Shown piece by piece: positions 54,369 to 63,460 of a stretch of DNA of 64,000 nt. A program made the translations under genes and the position numbers. Source of the stretch: Thermosynechococcus sp. (GTDB lineage: Bacteria > Cyanobacteriota > Cyanobacteriia > Thermosynechococcales > Thermosynechococcaceae); contig NZ_AP024678.1 of NCBI RefSeq assembly GCF_025999095.1, positions 2,015,527 to 2,079,526 on the forward strand, written 5' to 3'. Position 1 is the first letter of the stretch; each line of letters starts with the position of its first letter. Below the pieces are notes generated by a model. That model was not told where the DNA came from and searched no databases. It was given only the letters and a program-made list of their open reading frames with translations.

Positions 54369-55050
54369 TTAGTCAGCTAGGCCATGTTCAAGGGCAAAGC
54401 GCACGAGTTCTGTGCGGCTACTAGTACCCGTTTTCACAAAAAGGCGACTGACGTACTTTTCAATATTGCGAACACTGGTATTTAGTTGGCTAGCAATTTC
54501 CTTATTCATCAGACCCTTAACCACCAGTTGCAGGACACTGGCTTCACGGGGGGTGAGATCCAGTTGAATCGGGGGAGCCGTAGGATAACCTTTGCCCTGT
54601 TGGAGGAGCATTGCCCGCAGTTCAGCAATTTGTTGGGCTAGGTTAGCCAGATTAGGTTCTGCCTCATCCCGGGCAGCCGCTTGCCGCCGCAGCACGATTT
54701 TTAATAATGGCCACCAGTTCCTCGGGGTCAAAGGGTTTGGCCAGGTAAGCATCACAGCCAGCATCATAGCCTTGGATGCGATCGCGCGTCATGCCCCGCG
54801 CTGTGAGAAAGATGACGGGAATATGGTTGAGATGGGGCTGTTGGCGCACCTTTTCCAAAAAGGCATAGCCATCCATGTGCGGCATCATAATGTCCGTAAT
54901 TATCAGGTCGGGTACATTGGTTTCTAGGTACTCTAGGGCAGCTTGGCCATTGGCCACTGCTGTCACCTCAAAGCCACTATCCTCTAAATAGGCTGTCACT
55001 GCCTCCCGTACCCCTGGTTCATCATCCACTAGCAGTAATTTTGCTGTCAT
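54369..55050 (-). pseudogene. NarL/FixJ-type response regulator split by a frameshift
   Basis: Minus-strand gene in two frames. From ATG 55050 a receiver domain (KLLLVDDEPGVREAV, phospho-Asp in LIITDIMMPHMDG, switch VIFLTARG, K in AYLAKPFDPEEL) runs to VAIIK and then reads RAAAASGCPG to a stop at 54664. The second frame continues IVLRRQAAARDEAEPN and carries a LuxR-type HTH, LTPREASVLQLVVKGLMNKEIASQLN, ending at 54369. Deleting one A in the run AAAAA (T run 54698-54702 on the plus strand) fuses them into a normal ~226-residue regulator resembling the cyanobacterial/chloroplast Ycf29 type. The break could be an error, real loss, or corrected by slippage; inference remains open. Confidence 0.8.
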
Positions 55051-55124
55051 TGGCTGTCTCCCGTGCCCGTAGGACTTCACTTTATGCTCTAACATAATTG
55101 CCAGTATCTAGGTGGAATGATTGA

Positions 55125-55875
55125 ATGGCAATTATTGTGCTGCGGGCGTGGTACCTGCCGCAGTATGAACCCCTCGAACGGCTCGAGCAACGCCCCCACG
55201 ATCTGCGGCTCAACAAGAGCAGCCTGCTGAAAACGGCCCTGCGGGCTGACTTTCTCGATGACTTGGAAACAGTCCAGCGTTCGGAGTGGTTTCAGCGCTA
55301 TCGCCTCGGCGAAACGGTGGAATTTTATATTGAGGGCAGTGGTAGCTATACGATTGCCAACATTGATATTCTTAGTCATGAAATCTACTTCATCAAGAGC
55401 GATCGCCAGGCTTACTTAGAACCGATTCTCTTTTTCAGTGCCGCAGATAGCTCCAGTAGTGACGAGATTCGCACGGCTCTCAAAGCATTTGTGGCCAATA
55501 CCCCCAGCCGCTTCCCCTTAGGCGCTGGTCGAACGTCCGCGCTCAGCCACTGCCCCTCTGCGTCTCGATAGTCCTGTGATCAGCCAATTGCGTCGCTCGC
55601 TCCTGTTCATTGCCGATGGCACGGCAGTTGAGAATGGCCAGTTGCCCACCATGATTGCGCTGGAATTAGGCTATGCCCTTGCCAGCAAACGCCCCAATCA
55701 AATCCTTGTTATTGAGCAGGAGCAGCCAGGCCAGCGGGCACTTCTACCGATTGAAGTGCCCAGTCGTCAGCGTTTTGTCTATGACACTCCCCAAACGCTA
55801 GATGCAAACTTGGCAACTGTGCTGCACAGACTTTTAGAACCCTTTGCACTCTTTCGAGGGCAATCCCTCAGATAA
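55125..55875 (+). pseudogene. Conserved cyanobacterial protein split by a frameshift
   Basis: First frame from ATG 55125 reads AIIVLRAWYLPQYEPLERL and KSSLLKTALRADFLDD, EWFQRYRLGETVEFYIEGSG and SHEIYFIKSDRQ, then drifts into nonsense (GRTSALSHCPSASR) and stops at 55571. The next frame is open from 55522 without a start, reading LVERPRSATAPLRLDSP and then QLRRSLLFIADGT and LELGYALASKRPNQILVIEQ up to 55875. One extra base between about 55520 and 55535 explains both. Together this gives a ~250-residue protein that I recall as a conserved cyanobacterial family of unknown function. Lies 75 bases from the frameshifted regulator; the two diverge. Confidence 0.7.
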
Positions 55876-55884
55876 TTGCTGCCC

Positions 55885-56577
55885 TCAATGAACGAGATCG
55901 TAGAGCAAGTAGGAAGGAATCCCCACTTCTAAAAGAAGGTGAGGAAAAGTTGGCAGCACCCGAGAGCAATGCTGAATGAAATTATGGATCCACTGTTTTA
56001 GGGTTTTGGCCTCCTGGTTGGTGAGCAATCGCTCTGGGGGTAAAAAGTTGCGGTTGTGGAACTGCTCCACTTGAATAGGCGCCAGGGAACTGTCACGGGG
56101 ACGTGTCAACAACCAATAGTTGGTGACAATCATCTTCCCTAGGTAGCGCACTGCTGTTTCTGTAATGCGTTGGAAGAGTTCATAGTATTCGGGGAGTGTG
56201 GTGGCTTCTTGGTTCGCGGCAGGAACAGGACGTTTATTATCTGTGCTAGCTAGCTGTTCAAAGAAGGATAACAGCTCTGTAATTGCATCCTGGGATACTC
56301 GCAGGTGAAGACCAAGGAGATCAAAAATCCTTTTCTCAATGTGTTGTAGCTGATAGGTTTGATGGGGCTCGTTGGCTTTTATTTTTTGGTGTAGCTGAAT
56401 AAGAAATTCTAATTGATTCAGCTGTGGATAAGTGAAATGATCTAAATTGATGTGACGCTCTAGCTCTTCCTCATCGATCTTATTTGGAGAGCGATCGCAA
56501 CCCCCATAGGAGAGAATCGCAGGATGCTCTGCTAGTAAGCGCCGCACATAGTAGCGAATCATGGGAGAAATTTGCAT
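55885..56577 (-). CDS. Unknown cyanobacterial protein
   Basis: 230 residues from ATG 56577 (MQISPMIRYYVRRLL); the upstream frame to 56631 is a hydrophobic run without support. The whole protein is predicted helical and soluble: PQLNQLEFLIQLHQKIKANEP, HIEKRIFDLLGLHLRVSQDAITELLSFFEQL and a C-terminal EAKTLKQWIHNFIQHCSRVLPTFPHLLLE. No family or motif is recognised. It is convergent with the frameshifted gene at 55125 (10 bases apart) and has a 542-base upstream region rich in palindromes. Confidence 0.65.
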   Translation of the reverse strand: MQISPMIRYYVRRLLAEHPAILSYGGCDRSPNKIDEEELERHINLDHFTYPQLNQLEFLIQLHQKIKANEPHQTYQLQHIEKRIFDLLGLHLRVSQDAITELLSFFEQLASTDNKRPVPAANQEATTLPEYYELFQRITETAVRYLGKMIVTNYWLLTRPRDSSLAPIQVEQFHNRNFLPPERLLTNQEAKTLKQWIHNFIQHCSRVLPTFPHLLLEVGIPSYLLYDLVH

Positions 56578-57119
56578 AGCAGGAATCCTCAAACTCAGGA
56601 CAGTACAGAGCAACGAAAAGCAAAGACGCACGCGACATGAGCATGGTTTCGGGTGTGCAAGGAGTAAAAAAAATTAAAAATATCTTTAAAAAAAATAACT
56701 GCTACCCTCAGGGAAATGCCAACCACTTCAGGTTTACAAGTAAACCTAAGGCACTGAAGTTGACTTAAGCTAAGCTTAAATTGAAGGAAAACCCAACTCC
56801 ATTGGATGAAGTATGCTTCATTTTATAAGGTCTGAAATCTGAGATCGTCAAGTATTCATGATTACATTCTGATTAAAATTCTTTACATCAATTTTATTGA
56901 TTGCAGCAGCTCCATGTCTGTAGGCGGGTGGGGATCATTTATTGCTCTTGCTTCCAGGGTTGCTTAGCAAAGATACCGTCCGTTTCAGAGAATTTCTGGG
57001 CGATCGCCGAGGGTCTGCCATCCAGCCCTGGCATGTGCTGTTCCGAGGAATGAGCGATGATCGTCTGACCCTGATATTGTTTAAACTGTTTAACTTCTCA
57101 TCCCCCTATTGAGCCACCT
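56578..57119. other. 542-base gene-free, AT-rich region with several palindromes
   Basis: No gene is recognised. AT-rich tracts occur at 56660-56700. AGGTTTAC-AA-GTAAACCT is a perfect palindrome at 56730-56747; ACTTCAG (56725) and CTGAAGT (56754) form an outer pair. Further palindromes are TTAAGCT-A-AGCTTAA (around 56765-56780) and ATGAAG-TATG-CTTCAT (around 56808-56825). HIP1-like GGCGATCGCC occurs near 57000. The region should contain promoters of the unknown protein (minus) and coaD (plus). Confidence 0.5.
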
Positions 57120-57626
57120 ATGCTTGCTGTTTATCCCGGCAGTTTTGATCCCATTACCCTAGGGCACTTGGATATTATTGAGCGGGGTGCTCGTCTCTTT
57201 AGCGAAGTTATTGTGGCGATCGCCCACAACCCTCAGAAAAAAGCCCTCTTTAGCGTCAGCCAAAGGATCAAGCAAGTACAGGCGGCTACCAGCCACCTAA
57301 AAAATGTGCGGGTGGATACGTTTGATGGCCTGACCGTTGAGTACGCGCGATCGCAGCGGGCAAAGGTTCTTCTGCGGGGGCTGCGGGTTCTGTCGGACTT
57401 TGAATACGAGCTTCAGATGTCCCACACCAATAAAAGCCTTTGGCCAGAAATTGAGACGGTGTTCCTCACCACGTCCAATGAGTATAGTTTCTTAAGTAGT
57501 AGCTTAGTAAAAGAAATTGCCCGATTTGGCGGTAATGTCCGTCATCTTGTACCAGCCAGTGTTGCAAAGGATTTAGAAGCATGCTTTACTCAAACACCAA
57601 TCCCATCTCAACCACCACTGGAGTAA
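57120..57626 (+). CDS. coaD: Phosphopantetheine adenylyltransferase
   Basis: 168-residue nucleotidyltransferase of coenzyme A synthesis, forming dephospho-CoA. [25 protein letters not shown] contains the TxGH ATP motif (T13-H16). [41 protein letters not shown] and the C-terminal [17 protein letters not shown] match the family signature. Start ATG 57120. The last 46 bases overlap the coiled-coil gene that follows. Confidence 0.96.
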   Translation: MLAVYPGSFDPITLGHLDIIERGARLFSEVIVAIAHNPQKKALFSVSQRIKQVQAATSHLKNVRVDTFDGLTVEYARSQRAKVLLRGLRVLSDFEYELQMSHTNKSLWPEIETVFLTTSNEYSFLSSSLVKEIARFGGNVRHLVPASVAKDLEACFTQTPIPSQPPLE

Positions 57627-58213
57627 ACGAAACCCTCGATGCCCCCTCTGCTGCACTGCAACTGTTGCAACAACTACAAAAGCTGGAAGAACTCCTGATT
57701 CTTGAAGGAACGAAGATTCCGCTGACAGGGCGCAAGCTCATTGATGAAGAGCAGCTCCTTAACCAGCTTGCCCAGATTGAACAGGCGATCCCTGAATCAG
57801 TGAGGACGGCGCAACGAATTCTCAATCAGCGTGAGGAGATCATCAAACAAGCCCAGTACCGCGCCCAAGAAATTCTCCGTGCCGCAGAGCAACGGGCTGT
57901 CCAAATAAGCGATGAGTTGCGGATTCGCCAGCAGGCAGAACTAGAAGCTCAGAAAATTCGCCAGCAGGTGCAGCAAGAGGTGGAACTGATGCGCCAGCGG
58001 GCGCTCGAGGAAATCAATCTGCTACGGCAAAATACAGAAAAAGAACTCGCCCACCTGCGTCAACTGACCCGCCATGAATGTCAGGAGCGGCAACAAGAAG
58101 CGGATGCCTACGCCGATCGCACCCTTGCGGAAATGGAACGGCAACTCAAGGAAATGCTAGCGGTGATTCAAAACGGGCGCCAATACCTCAAGCAGCACCA
58201 AGCCCACCATTAA
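57581..58213 (+). CDS. Coiled-coil protein (DivIVA/ATP-synthase-b-like), unknown
   Basis: 210 residues from ATG 57581, 46 bases inside coaD. Residues about 25-80 contain the conserved [41 protein letters not shown], followed by a long charged coiled coil (about 85-195; [37 protein letters not shown]). Such proteins occur next to coaD in many cyanobacteria. A cell-shape or membrane role is speculative. Downstream 58214-58314 holds no gene. Confidence 0.8.
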   Translation: MLYSNTNPISTTTGVNETLDAPSAALQLLQQLQKLEELLILEGTKIPLTGRKLIDEEQLLNQLAQIEQAIPESVRTAQRILNQREEIIKQAQYRAQEILRAAEQRAVQISDELRIRQQAELEAQKIRQQVQQEVELMRQRALEEINLLRQNTEKELAHLRQLTRHECQERQQEADAYADRTLAEMERQLKEMLAVIQNGRQYLKQHQAHH

Positions 58214-58314
58214 CCCTAGGAAATTCTCCAACGTCAGTTTGTCAGTGCTTGGATCAGGGGGGGGCGATCGCCCAAGAACCGATACGGCCACCTAGACCCA
58301 AGGGAATTCTCACA

Positions 58315-59274
58315 CTAACGGGCTTTCACAGGCTCTAAGGTAAAGAACGTTTGAAAAATTTGCGTATCCACCTCATTCATTTGCTGCTGCAAGTAATCGA
58401 GGAACTCGTGCATGCCTTGACTAATAATTTCATCAATTGTCAAATAGTCCAGTTGCGATCGCAGGCGTCCCAGTTGGCGTTCCACAGGCTGGTGCCAACT
58501 CCCCAAGGGAGTCCCTGTAATCCTGTAGAGGGATTTTTCCACCTGCAACAGACAAAAGCGAATCGCGCGCGGAAACTCGCCATCGAGAATCAAAAACTCT
58601 GCTACCCCTGCGGGTGTAATCCGATGGGAACCGCGTTTACGGTACATCTCATAGGCACTGGCAGATTTCAGGAGCGCAATCCAGCCCAACTCATCAATGG
58701 ACGTGCCCACATCTTCCACTGAGGGCAACAGCAAATAGTATTTCACATCGAGAATCCGCGAGGTTTTATCGGCTCGCTCCAGTAACCGTCCCATTTGGCC
58801 AAAGTGCCACGCTTCATTGTGGCTCATAGTGCTGTCCATCACGCCAGCAAAAAGGTGACTGGCCTGTTTCACTTGTGCCAAAAAGCTGGCAATCTCTAAG
58901 CCCTCAGGGGCTTTAGCTGCCTCGCGCACCATGGTGTAGAAGGCATTCACCTGCTGCCACATTTCTGAGGAAATCACCTCGCGAATGGATGTGGCATTCT
59001 CCCGTGCCGCCCGCAGACACGAGATGATGGAGTTGGGATAGGTGGTGTCAAAGATGAGGAACTGAATCACATTTTCAGCCGTAGCAGTGCCGTAGTGCTT
59101 CTGAAAAAAAGGCAAATCCCCCGTTGTTAGCACGAGGGGATCCCATTGACTGGAAAGACTCGTGGGCAGATCTAGCAGCATATTCAAGTTGACATCAACA
59201 AAACGAGCAATATTCTCTGCCCGCTCAATGTAGCGATTTAACCAATAGACCGCATCGGCAACACGACTTAACAT
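58315..59274 (-). CDS. Alpha-E domain protein (DUF403)
   Basis: 319 residues from ATG 59274 (MLSRVADAVYWLNRYIERAENIARFVDVN), the family N-terminus; the GTG at 59292 only adds six residues. All-helical alpha-E fold with LRAARENATSIREVISSEMWQQVNAFY, SHNEAWHFGQMGRLLERADKTSRILDVKYY and a C-terminal LRSQLDYLTIDEI. In bacteria this protein pairs with a circularly permuted ATP-grasp protein and sometimes a transglutaminase-like protein; neither is adjacent here. Function unresolved. Confidence 0.88.
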   Translation of the reverse strand: MLSRVADAVYWLNRYIERAENIARFVDVNLNMLLDLPTSLSSQWDPLVLTTGDLPFFQKHYGTATAENVIQFLIFDTTYPNSIISCLRAARENATSIREVISSEMWQQVNAFYTMVREAAKAPEGLEIASFLAQVKQASHLFAGVMDSTMSHNEAWHFGQMGRLLERADKTSRILDVKYYLLLPSVEDVGTSIDELGWIALLKSASAYEMYRKRGSHRITPAGVAEFLILDGEFPRAIRFCLLQVEKSLYRITGTPLGSWHQPVERQLGRLRSQLDYLTIDEIISQGMHEFLDYLQQQMNEVDTQIFQTFFTLEPVKAR

Positions 59275-59331
59275 ATACTGGCAAGCATTCACTCTCTGCC
59301 CACTCTAGCAATCTTGGTCGGTCTTGAGTAT

Positions 59332-59664
59332 ATGCAGCGAACCCGTCTTAATACCCTGCTTGATCGCCTCGGTGCTGGAATTCAGGAGCAGTTAAAAAAT
59401 CCGTGGCGACGGCTAGCGACACTGGGTATTGCCTTTCTCTTTGGGGTGTTCTTGGGCTTGGCAATTTCCTCTAGTGCGGGTCAACTGGGCTATTTAGATA
59501 TTGTTGCCTCAAGCATTGTGGCGATCGTTGCCGAAGTGATTAGTGCCATGTTCTATAGCGATCGCTGGCAGCTGCGGCAAACCCTCTTTGGCGAAATGCT
59601 CAATGCCCTGAAGTTTGGTTTGCTCTATGGCTTGTTGCTCGTTGCCTTCCTTCTGGGAAGTTAG
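59332..59664 (+). CDS. ycf20: Ycf20-like (DUF565) membrane protein
   Basis: 110 residues from ATG 59332 (MQRTRLNTLLDRLGAGIQEQLKNPWRRLATLGIAFLFGVFLG). Three membrane helices (about 33-52, 58-78, 90-108) follow a basic N-terminus. The pattern RLNTLLxRLG and NPWRR is the DUF565/Ycf20 signature of cyanobacteria and plastids. Plant relatives affect nonphotochemical quenching, but the cyanobacterial role is not known. It diverges from the alpha-E gene with 57 bases between starts. Confidence 0.85.
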   Translation: MQRTRLNTLLDRLGAGIQEQLKNPWRRLATLGIAFLFGVFLGLAISSSAGQLGYLDIVASSIVAIVAEVISAMFYSDRWQLRQTLFGEMLNALKFGLLYGLLLVAFLLGS

Positions 59665-60067
59665 TTGCTGATGCAATTGGGAACACCTGAATGAGCATCG
59701 CTGCAATTTTGACCGCGATTCCCGACCAGGAAGCGCTCATTGCAGCGGCAGAAACGGGAGACTGGCCAGTTGGATCGTAGAAACCCCATGGCACGATTTG
59801 GATTGATGGCTGCTGCCCATAGCTCCCCTTTCTTTGGAGCCGCAGCAACCAAGAGGCTTGGCGATTTCTCTAGCACTGCGATCTACGGGACTTGTCAGCC
59901 AACCGGCAAGGGGCAGGAATACCCATTTAGTTCGATTAGGAGAGGCTGGGATTCCCTTGTCACTCCCCTGTTTAAGAAAAAGGCTGTAATTTGAGTACAA
60001 TAATGGGATGCCAAGGGCAGCTTGCCCTGTTGGTATGGCGTTTACCCTAAGTTAATCACTGCCTGCT
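59665..60067. other. 403-base gap without a recognised gene
   Basis: A short ATG frame at 59691 encodes 29 residues (MSIAAILTAIPDQEALIAAA then a stop). A second open frame near 59810-59995, without a start, reads QPARGRNTHLVRLGEAGIP and has the feel of a C-terminal gene remnant, but I cannot name it. A stem TGCTGC/GCAGCA with inner GCTCC/GGAGC lies at 59811-59847. Possible TACAAT -10 of pdhA at 59996-60001. Confidence 0.4.
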
Positions 60068-61096
60068 ATGGTTCAAGAGCGTAGTCTGCCCTCTTTGTCC
60101 ATTCCCCAAACAACCATTACCCGTGAGCAAGGGTTAATGCTCTATGAGGATATGGTACTGGGGCGCACCTTTGAAGATAAGTGTGCCGAAATGTACTATC
60201 GGGGGCGGATGTTTGGCTTTGTGCACCTCTACAACGGTCAAGAAGCTGTCTCTACGGGCGTGATCAAGGCCTTGCGTCCCGATGACTACGTCTGCAGTAC
60301 CTATCGCGATCACGTCCATGCCCTGAGTGCTGGTGTGCCTGCCCGTGAAGTGATGGCCGAACTCTTTGGCAAGGCCACAGGGTGCAGCAAAGGCCGGGGC
60401 GGCTCAATGCACCTGTTTTCTGCCAAGCATAATTTCTTGGGGGGCTTTGCCTTTGTTGCTGAGGGGATTCCTGTGGCTACGGGGGCTGCCTTTCAGACAA
60501 TGTATCGCCGTCAAGTGATGGGCGATGCCAAAGCTAATCAGGTCACCGCTTGCTTCTTTGGCGATGGGGCCAGCAATAATGGCCAGTTCTTTGAGTGCTT
60601 GAATATGGCAGCTCTTTGGAAATTACCCATTCTCTTTGTTGTGGAAAATAACAAGTGGGCGATCGGCATGGCCCATGAGCGTGCCAGTTCTGAAACAGAA
60701 ATCTACAAGAAGGCCAAGGTCTTTGGCATGGTGGGTGAGGAAGTAGATGGTATGGATGTGTTGGCGGTGCGTACAGTAGCCGAAGCGGCGATCGCCCGTG
60801 CCCGTGCCGGTGAAGGCCCCACCCTCATTGAAGCTTTGACATATCGTTTCCGGGGTCACTCCCTTGCGGATCCTGATGAACTGCGCTCCAAGGAAGAGAA
60901 AGAGTTTTGGCTGAAGCGGGATCCTATCAAGAAGCTGGGTGCCTACCTCGTGGAGCAAGAACTCGCCACTAGCGAAGACCTGCGTGCTATTGAGCAAAAA
61001 GTACAGGCGATTGTGGAGGATGCTGTGACCTTTGCCGAGGAAAGTCCGGAGCCTAAACCTGAAGAACTCTATGACTACATCTTTGCGGATGAGTAA
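60068..61096 (+). CDS. pdhA: Pyruvate dehydrogenase E1 component subunit alpha
   Basis: 342-residue E1-alpha that with PdhB decarboxylates pyruvate and loads E2 (pdhC at 16.0 kb). The ThDP-binding motif [31 protein letters not shown] begins near residue 165. [54 protein letters not shown] and [15 protein letters not shown] are family signatures; the serine-rich phosphorylation loop of plant E1 is not conserved in detail. Start ATG 60068. pdhB is not in this window. Confidence 0.97.
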   Translation: MVQERSLPSLSIPQTTITREQGLMLYEDMVLGRTFEDKCAEMYYRGRMFGFVHLYNGQEAVSTGVIKALRPDDYVCSTYRDHVHALSAGVPAREVMAELFGKATGCSKGRGGSMHLFSAKHNFLGGFAFVAEGIPVATGAAFQTMYRRQVMGDAKANQVTACFFGDGASNNGQFFECLNMAALWKLPILFVVENNKWAIGMAHERASSETEIYKKAKVFGMVGEEVDGMDVLAVRTVAEAAIARARAGEGPTLIEALTYRFRGHSLADPDELRSKEEKEFWLKRDPIKKLGAYLVEQELATSEDLRAIEQKVQAIVEDAVTFAEESPEPKPEELYDYIFADE

Positions 61097-61154
61097 TTGC
61101 AGCTCAATTCGGTTGACCACATTACAATAGAAAAAACTCTCCTAGAGCATTGGC

Positions 61155-61727
61155 ATGCTGTTGACGCCTCACCTCCTATTTGCTTGGCTGGATGGTCTTT
61201 GGGATGGGATATTCTCCACCCAAGGAATTATGATCCTGCTGCTGATGGGCTACGCAGGGGCAATGTGGCTCTTTTTGTCCAGCGCTCCCAAGGTTTACAC
61301 CATCATGGTCTCGGATCTAGAGCACGCACGACAGTTCTATGAGCAGGAATTGGGTTTACCCATTGCCGATGTGCCCCTACACTACTACTACAACTATGAG
61401 CAAACCCTTGGGGTGGCCTCGATGGATCCCCTCTATGTACCCTCAGCCCTGAGCTACAGCAGTTCCAAGCGCCCCAGTCCCAGTGATGGTTTGTGGTACC
61501 AACTCAAGAAAAATACCCAACTCCATGTCATTAGTGGTGCTAGCAAGGGGGAACGCAATCGCCAGCGCCATGTCTGCTTTGACCGTGAGTGCCTTGAACT
61601 CCTGTTGTTGCGGATTCAGCGGCGGCAACTACGCTACAAAATGCGGAGCGATCGCCCCCTCAATTTCCTTGTTAAGGACTACGACGGCACTGTGATTGAA
61701 ATGGCAGAAATTTCGGCGCGGCCATGA
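61155..61727 (+). CDS. Membrane-anchored VOC (glyoxalase-like) protein
   Basis: 190 residues from ATG 61155. An N-terminal hydrophobic region (about 5-45) gives one or two membrane segments, and residues about 48-185 form a glyoxalase/bleomycin-resistance-like VOC fold, with TIMVSDLEHARQFYEQELGLPIADVPLHYYYNYE and a closing FLVKDYDGTVIEMAEI. The metal site residues are not certain. Four-base overlap with murQ (ATGA), so co-translation is likely. Substrate unknown. Confidence 0.82.
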   Translation: MLLTPHLLFAWLDGLWDGIFSTQGIMILLLMGYAGAMWLFLSSAPKVYTIMVSDLEHARQFYEQELGLPIADVPLHYYYNYEQTLGVASMDPLYVPSALSYSSSKRPSPSDGLWYQLKKNTQLHVISGASKGERNRQRHVCFDRECLELLLLRIQRRQLRYKMRSDRPLNFLVKDYDGTVIEMAEISARP

Positions 61728-62650
61728 CAAATCTCCAAGAGCTCCCTAGTCGTGGCCATCTCTTGACAGAGCAGATCAATCCCGCCAGTCAAAACCTCGA
61801 TCAGCTCACCCCCTTGGAACTGGTTGATCTTTTTAATCGGGAAGATGCCCAGACCCTGCGAGCGATCGCCCAAGCCCGCGAGGCCTTAGCCCAAACCATT
61901 AGTGCCACAGCAGCCCGCCTCCGCCAAGGGGGACGGCTTTTTTACATTGGTGCTGGCACCAGTGGTCGTTTGGGGGTTTTGGATGCTGCCGAATGTCCAC
62001 CCACCTTTTGTACACCGCCCCATTTAGTTCAAGGTATTCTCGCTGGCGGTGACGCAGCCCTGGTGCGCAGTTCCGAAGGGCTAGAGGATCGCTACGAAGA
62101 CGGTGCAGCCGTGGTGGGCGATCGCCAGATCACGGCTCAAGATGTGGTAATTGGCATTACCGCTGGCGGCACAACTCCCTATGTCCATGGAGCACTAGAT
62201 GCTGCCCAAGAGGTGGGGGCGCTGACTGTGTTTATGGCCTGCGTTCCCGTGGAACAAGTGCAGCGCAGTGCTGACATTGATATTCGCCTGTTAGTGGGGC
62301 CTGAACTTCTTGCTGGATCCACCCGCTTGAAGGCGGGTACCGCAACAAAAATGGCACTGAATATCATTTCCACAGGGGTGATGGTGCAGTTGGGCAAAGT
62401 CTATGGCAACCGCATGGTAGATGTGGCCGTCACCAATCGTAAACTTCTGGATCGTGCCCTGCGGATTCTCACTGATCTCACAGGAATTGATCGCGCAGCG
62501 GCAGCGGCCCTTCTCGAGCGCAGTGGCTACCAAGTGAAGCGTGCCCTGCTTATGCACTGGACAGGCCTGGACGCCCTTGCTGCCCAAGCCCTACTGGCGC
62601 AACATAATGGCCAACTGCACGCGGCCAGAAGTGCTGCCCTTGGCCCCTAG
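61724..62650 (+). CDS. murQ: N-acetylmuramic acid 6-phosphate etherase
   Basis: 308-residue SIS-domain etherase that removes lactate from MurNAc-6-phosphate during peptidoglycan recycling. Family segments: INPASQNLDQLTPLELVDLFNREDAQTLRAI, LFYIGAGTSGRLGVLDAAECPPTFC, GDAALVRSSEGLEDRYEDGA, GITAGGTTPYVHGALD, ELLAGSTRLKAGTATKMALNIIST. The catalytic Glu in SSEGLED and the phosphate loop GTSGR are intact. Overlaps the VOC gene by four bases and the convergent small gene at 62647 by four bases. The GlmS-like recycling partners anmK and nagZ are not nearby. Confidence 0.95.
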   Translation: MTNLQELPSRGHLLTEQINPASQNLDQLTPLELVDLFNREDAQTLRAIAQAREALAQTISATAARLRQGGRLFYIGAGTSGRLGVLDAAECPPTFCTPPHLVQGILAGGDAALVRSSEGLEDRYEDGAAVVGDRQITAQDVVIGITAGGTTPYVHGALDAAQEVGALTVFMACVPVEQVQRSADIDIRLLVGPELLAGSTRLKAGTATKMALNIISTGVMVQLGKVYGNRMVDVAVTNRKLLDRALRILTDLTGIDRAAAAALLERSGYQVKRALLMHWTGLDALAAQALLAQHNGQLHAARSAALGP

Positions 62651-62943
62651 ATGCCCACTTTGAAGCCGAAACCACGACCATTGCGGGGTTCCTCAAACTG
62701 CCTGTACACCCTGGGTTCTGGGCGGGCAGGCACAGGGGAAATCTCTAGGCTGTTTTCAATCTCCGCCATACTACTTACAGGCTGGACGGCATTGGGACTG
62801 GCCCCAGGATTGGCGGCCGATTGCAGTGCCGATCGCAACTCGGGACTCACTTGAATCGTGCCAATGGCAGCAGAATCAGCAAAGGCAGGTAAAGCACTCA
62901 CCATGCTGGCAACCATCGCCCAGGTGAGGGTGGAAAGACGCAT
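62647..62943 (-). CDS. Small exported protein, unknown
   Basis: 98 residues from ATG 62943 (MRLSTLTWAMVASMVSALPAFADSAAI); the 62958 start adds five residues. Signal peptide of about 22 residues ending in AFA. The mature protein is short, with SPELRSALQSAANPGASPN and a C-terminal RPEPRVYRQFEEPRNGRGFGFKVGI. No family recognised. Convergent with murQ; its upstream region is the long gene-free stretch 62944-63479. Confidence 0.65.
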   Translation of the reverse strand: MRLSTLTWAMVASMVSALPAFADSAAIGTIQVSPELRSALQSAANPGASPNAVQPVSSMAEIENSLEISPVPARPEPRVYRQFEEPRNGRGFGFKVGI

Positions 62944-63302
62944 AGGGAGAGACCTCAAAGGGGGTAAAACTAGGTATTTATAACCCCTAACTGCGTTGGG
63001 AGCATTCTCTATGTGCTCTATTTTAGCGATTGGGTAGGCAGCCTTGCGCTTTACGGTTGGCGCAGCCTCGGTGAGTGTCGGGATGAAAGCCGTGCTGGCT
63101 GCGTGGAGTACTGCTAGCTACATGTGCGCAGCAGTAAGCCATCTCTGTTACCAGGGGTGTCTTAGTTTTCGATGTATTTTCGTAGGGTTAATACCGTGAC
63201 ACCTCCCGATGACGCAGTGAAATGCAACTCATACCAAAGCACATTTTTCCACTAGAGCTGATTCATCCTGATTCATTAATGGGGTAACCCCTATGAGACA
63301 GG

Positions 63303-63384
63303 GGGCGGTGGGGCATCCCGCCCTTAAAGCTCAGGAAAGGCCTGATGCAGGGGCAGAGGTCACGCAGAAGCCTGCACTTTAGGC
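63303..63384 (+). ncRNA. Candidate structured RNA or leader
   Basis: Three consecutive stem-loops (63303-63323, 63331-63345, 63346-63376) with an outer GCCT/AGGC pairing around the third (63340-63384). Strand and transcription are not shown by the sequence; a match to a known cyanobacterial RNA was not recognised. Confidence 0.25.
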
Positions 63385-63454
63385 GTCAGCATGGGCGTTG
63401 GAAGTATGTCACAAAAATTTCTGCTGATCTCTACCCCTACCCATAGGGTAACGA

Positions 63455-63460
63455 TACAAT
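63455..63460 (+). promoter_or_regulatory. Candidate -10 box for the gene at 63480
   Basis: TACAAT 19 bases before ATG 63480, giving a very short leader. A palindrome TACCC-ATA-GGGTA directly upstream (63438-63450) would overlap the spacer and could be an operator. Confidence 0.35.
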
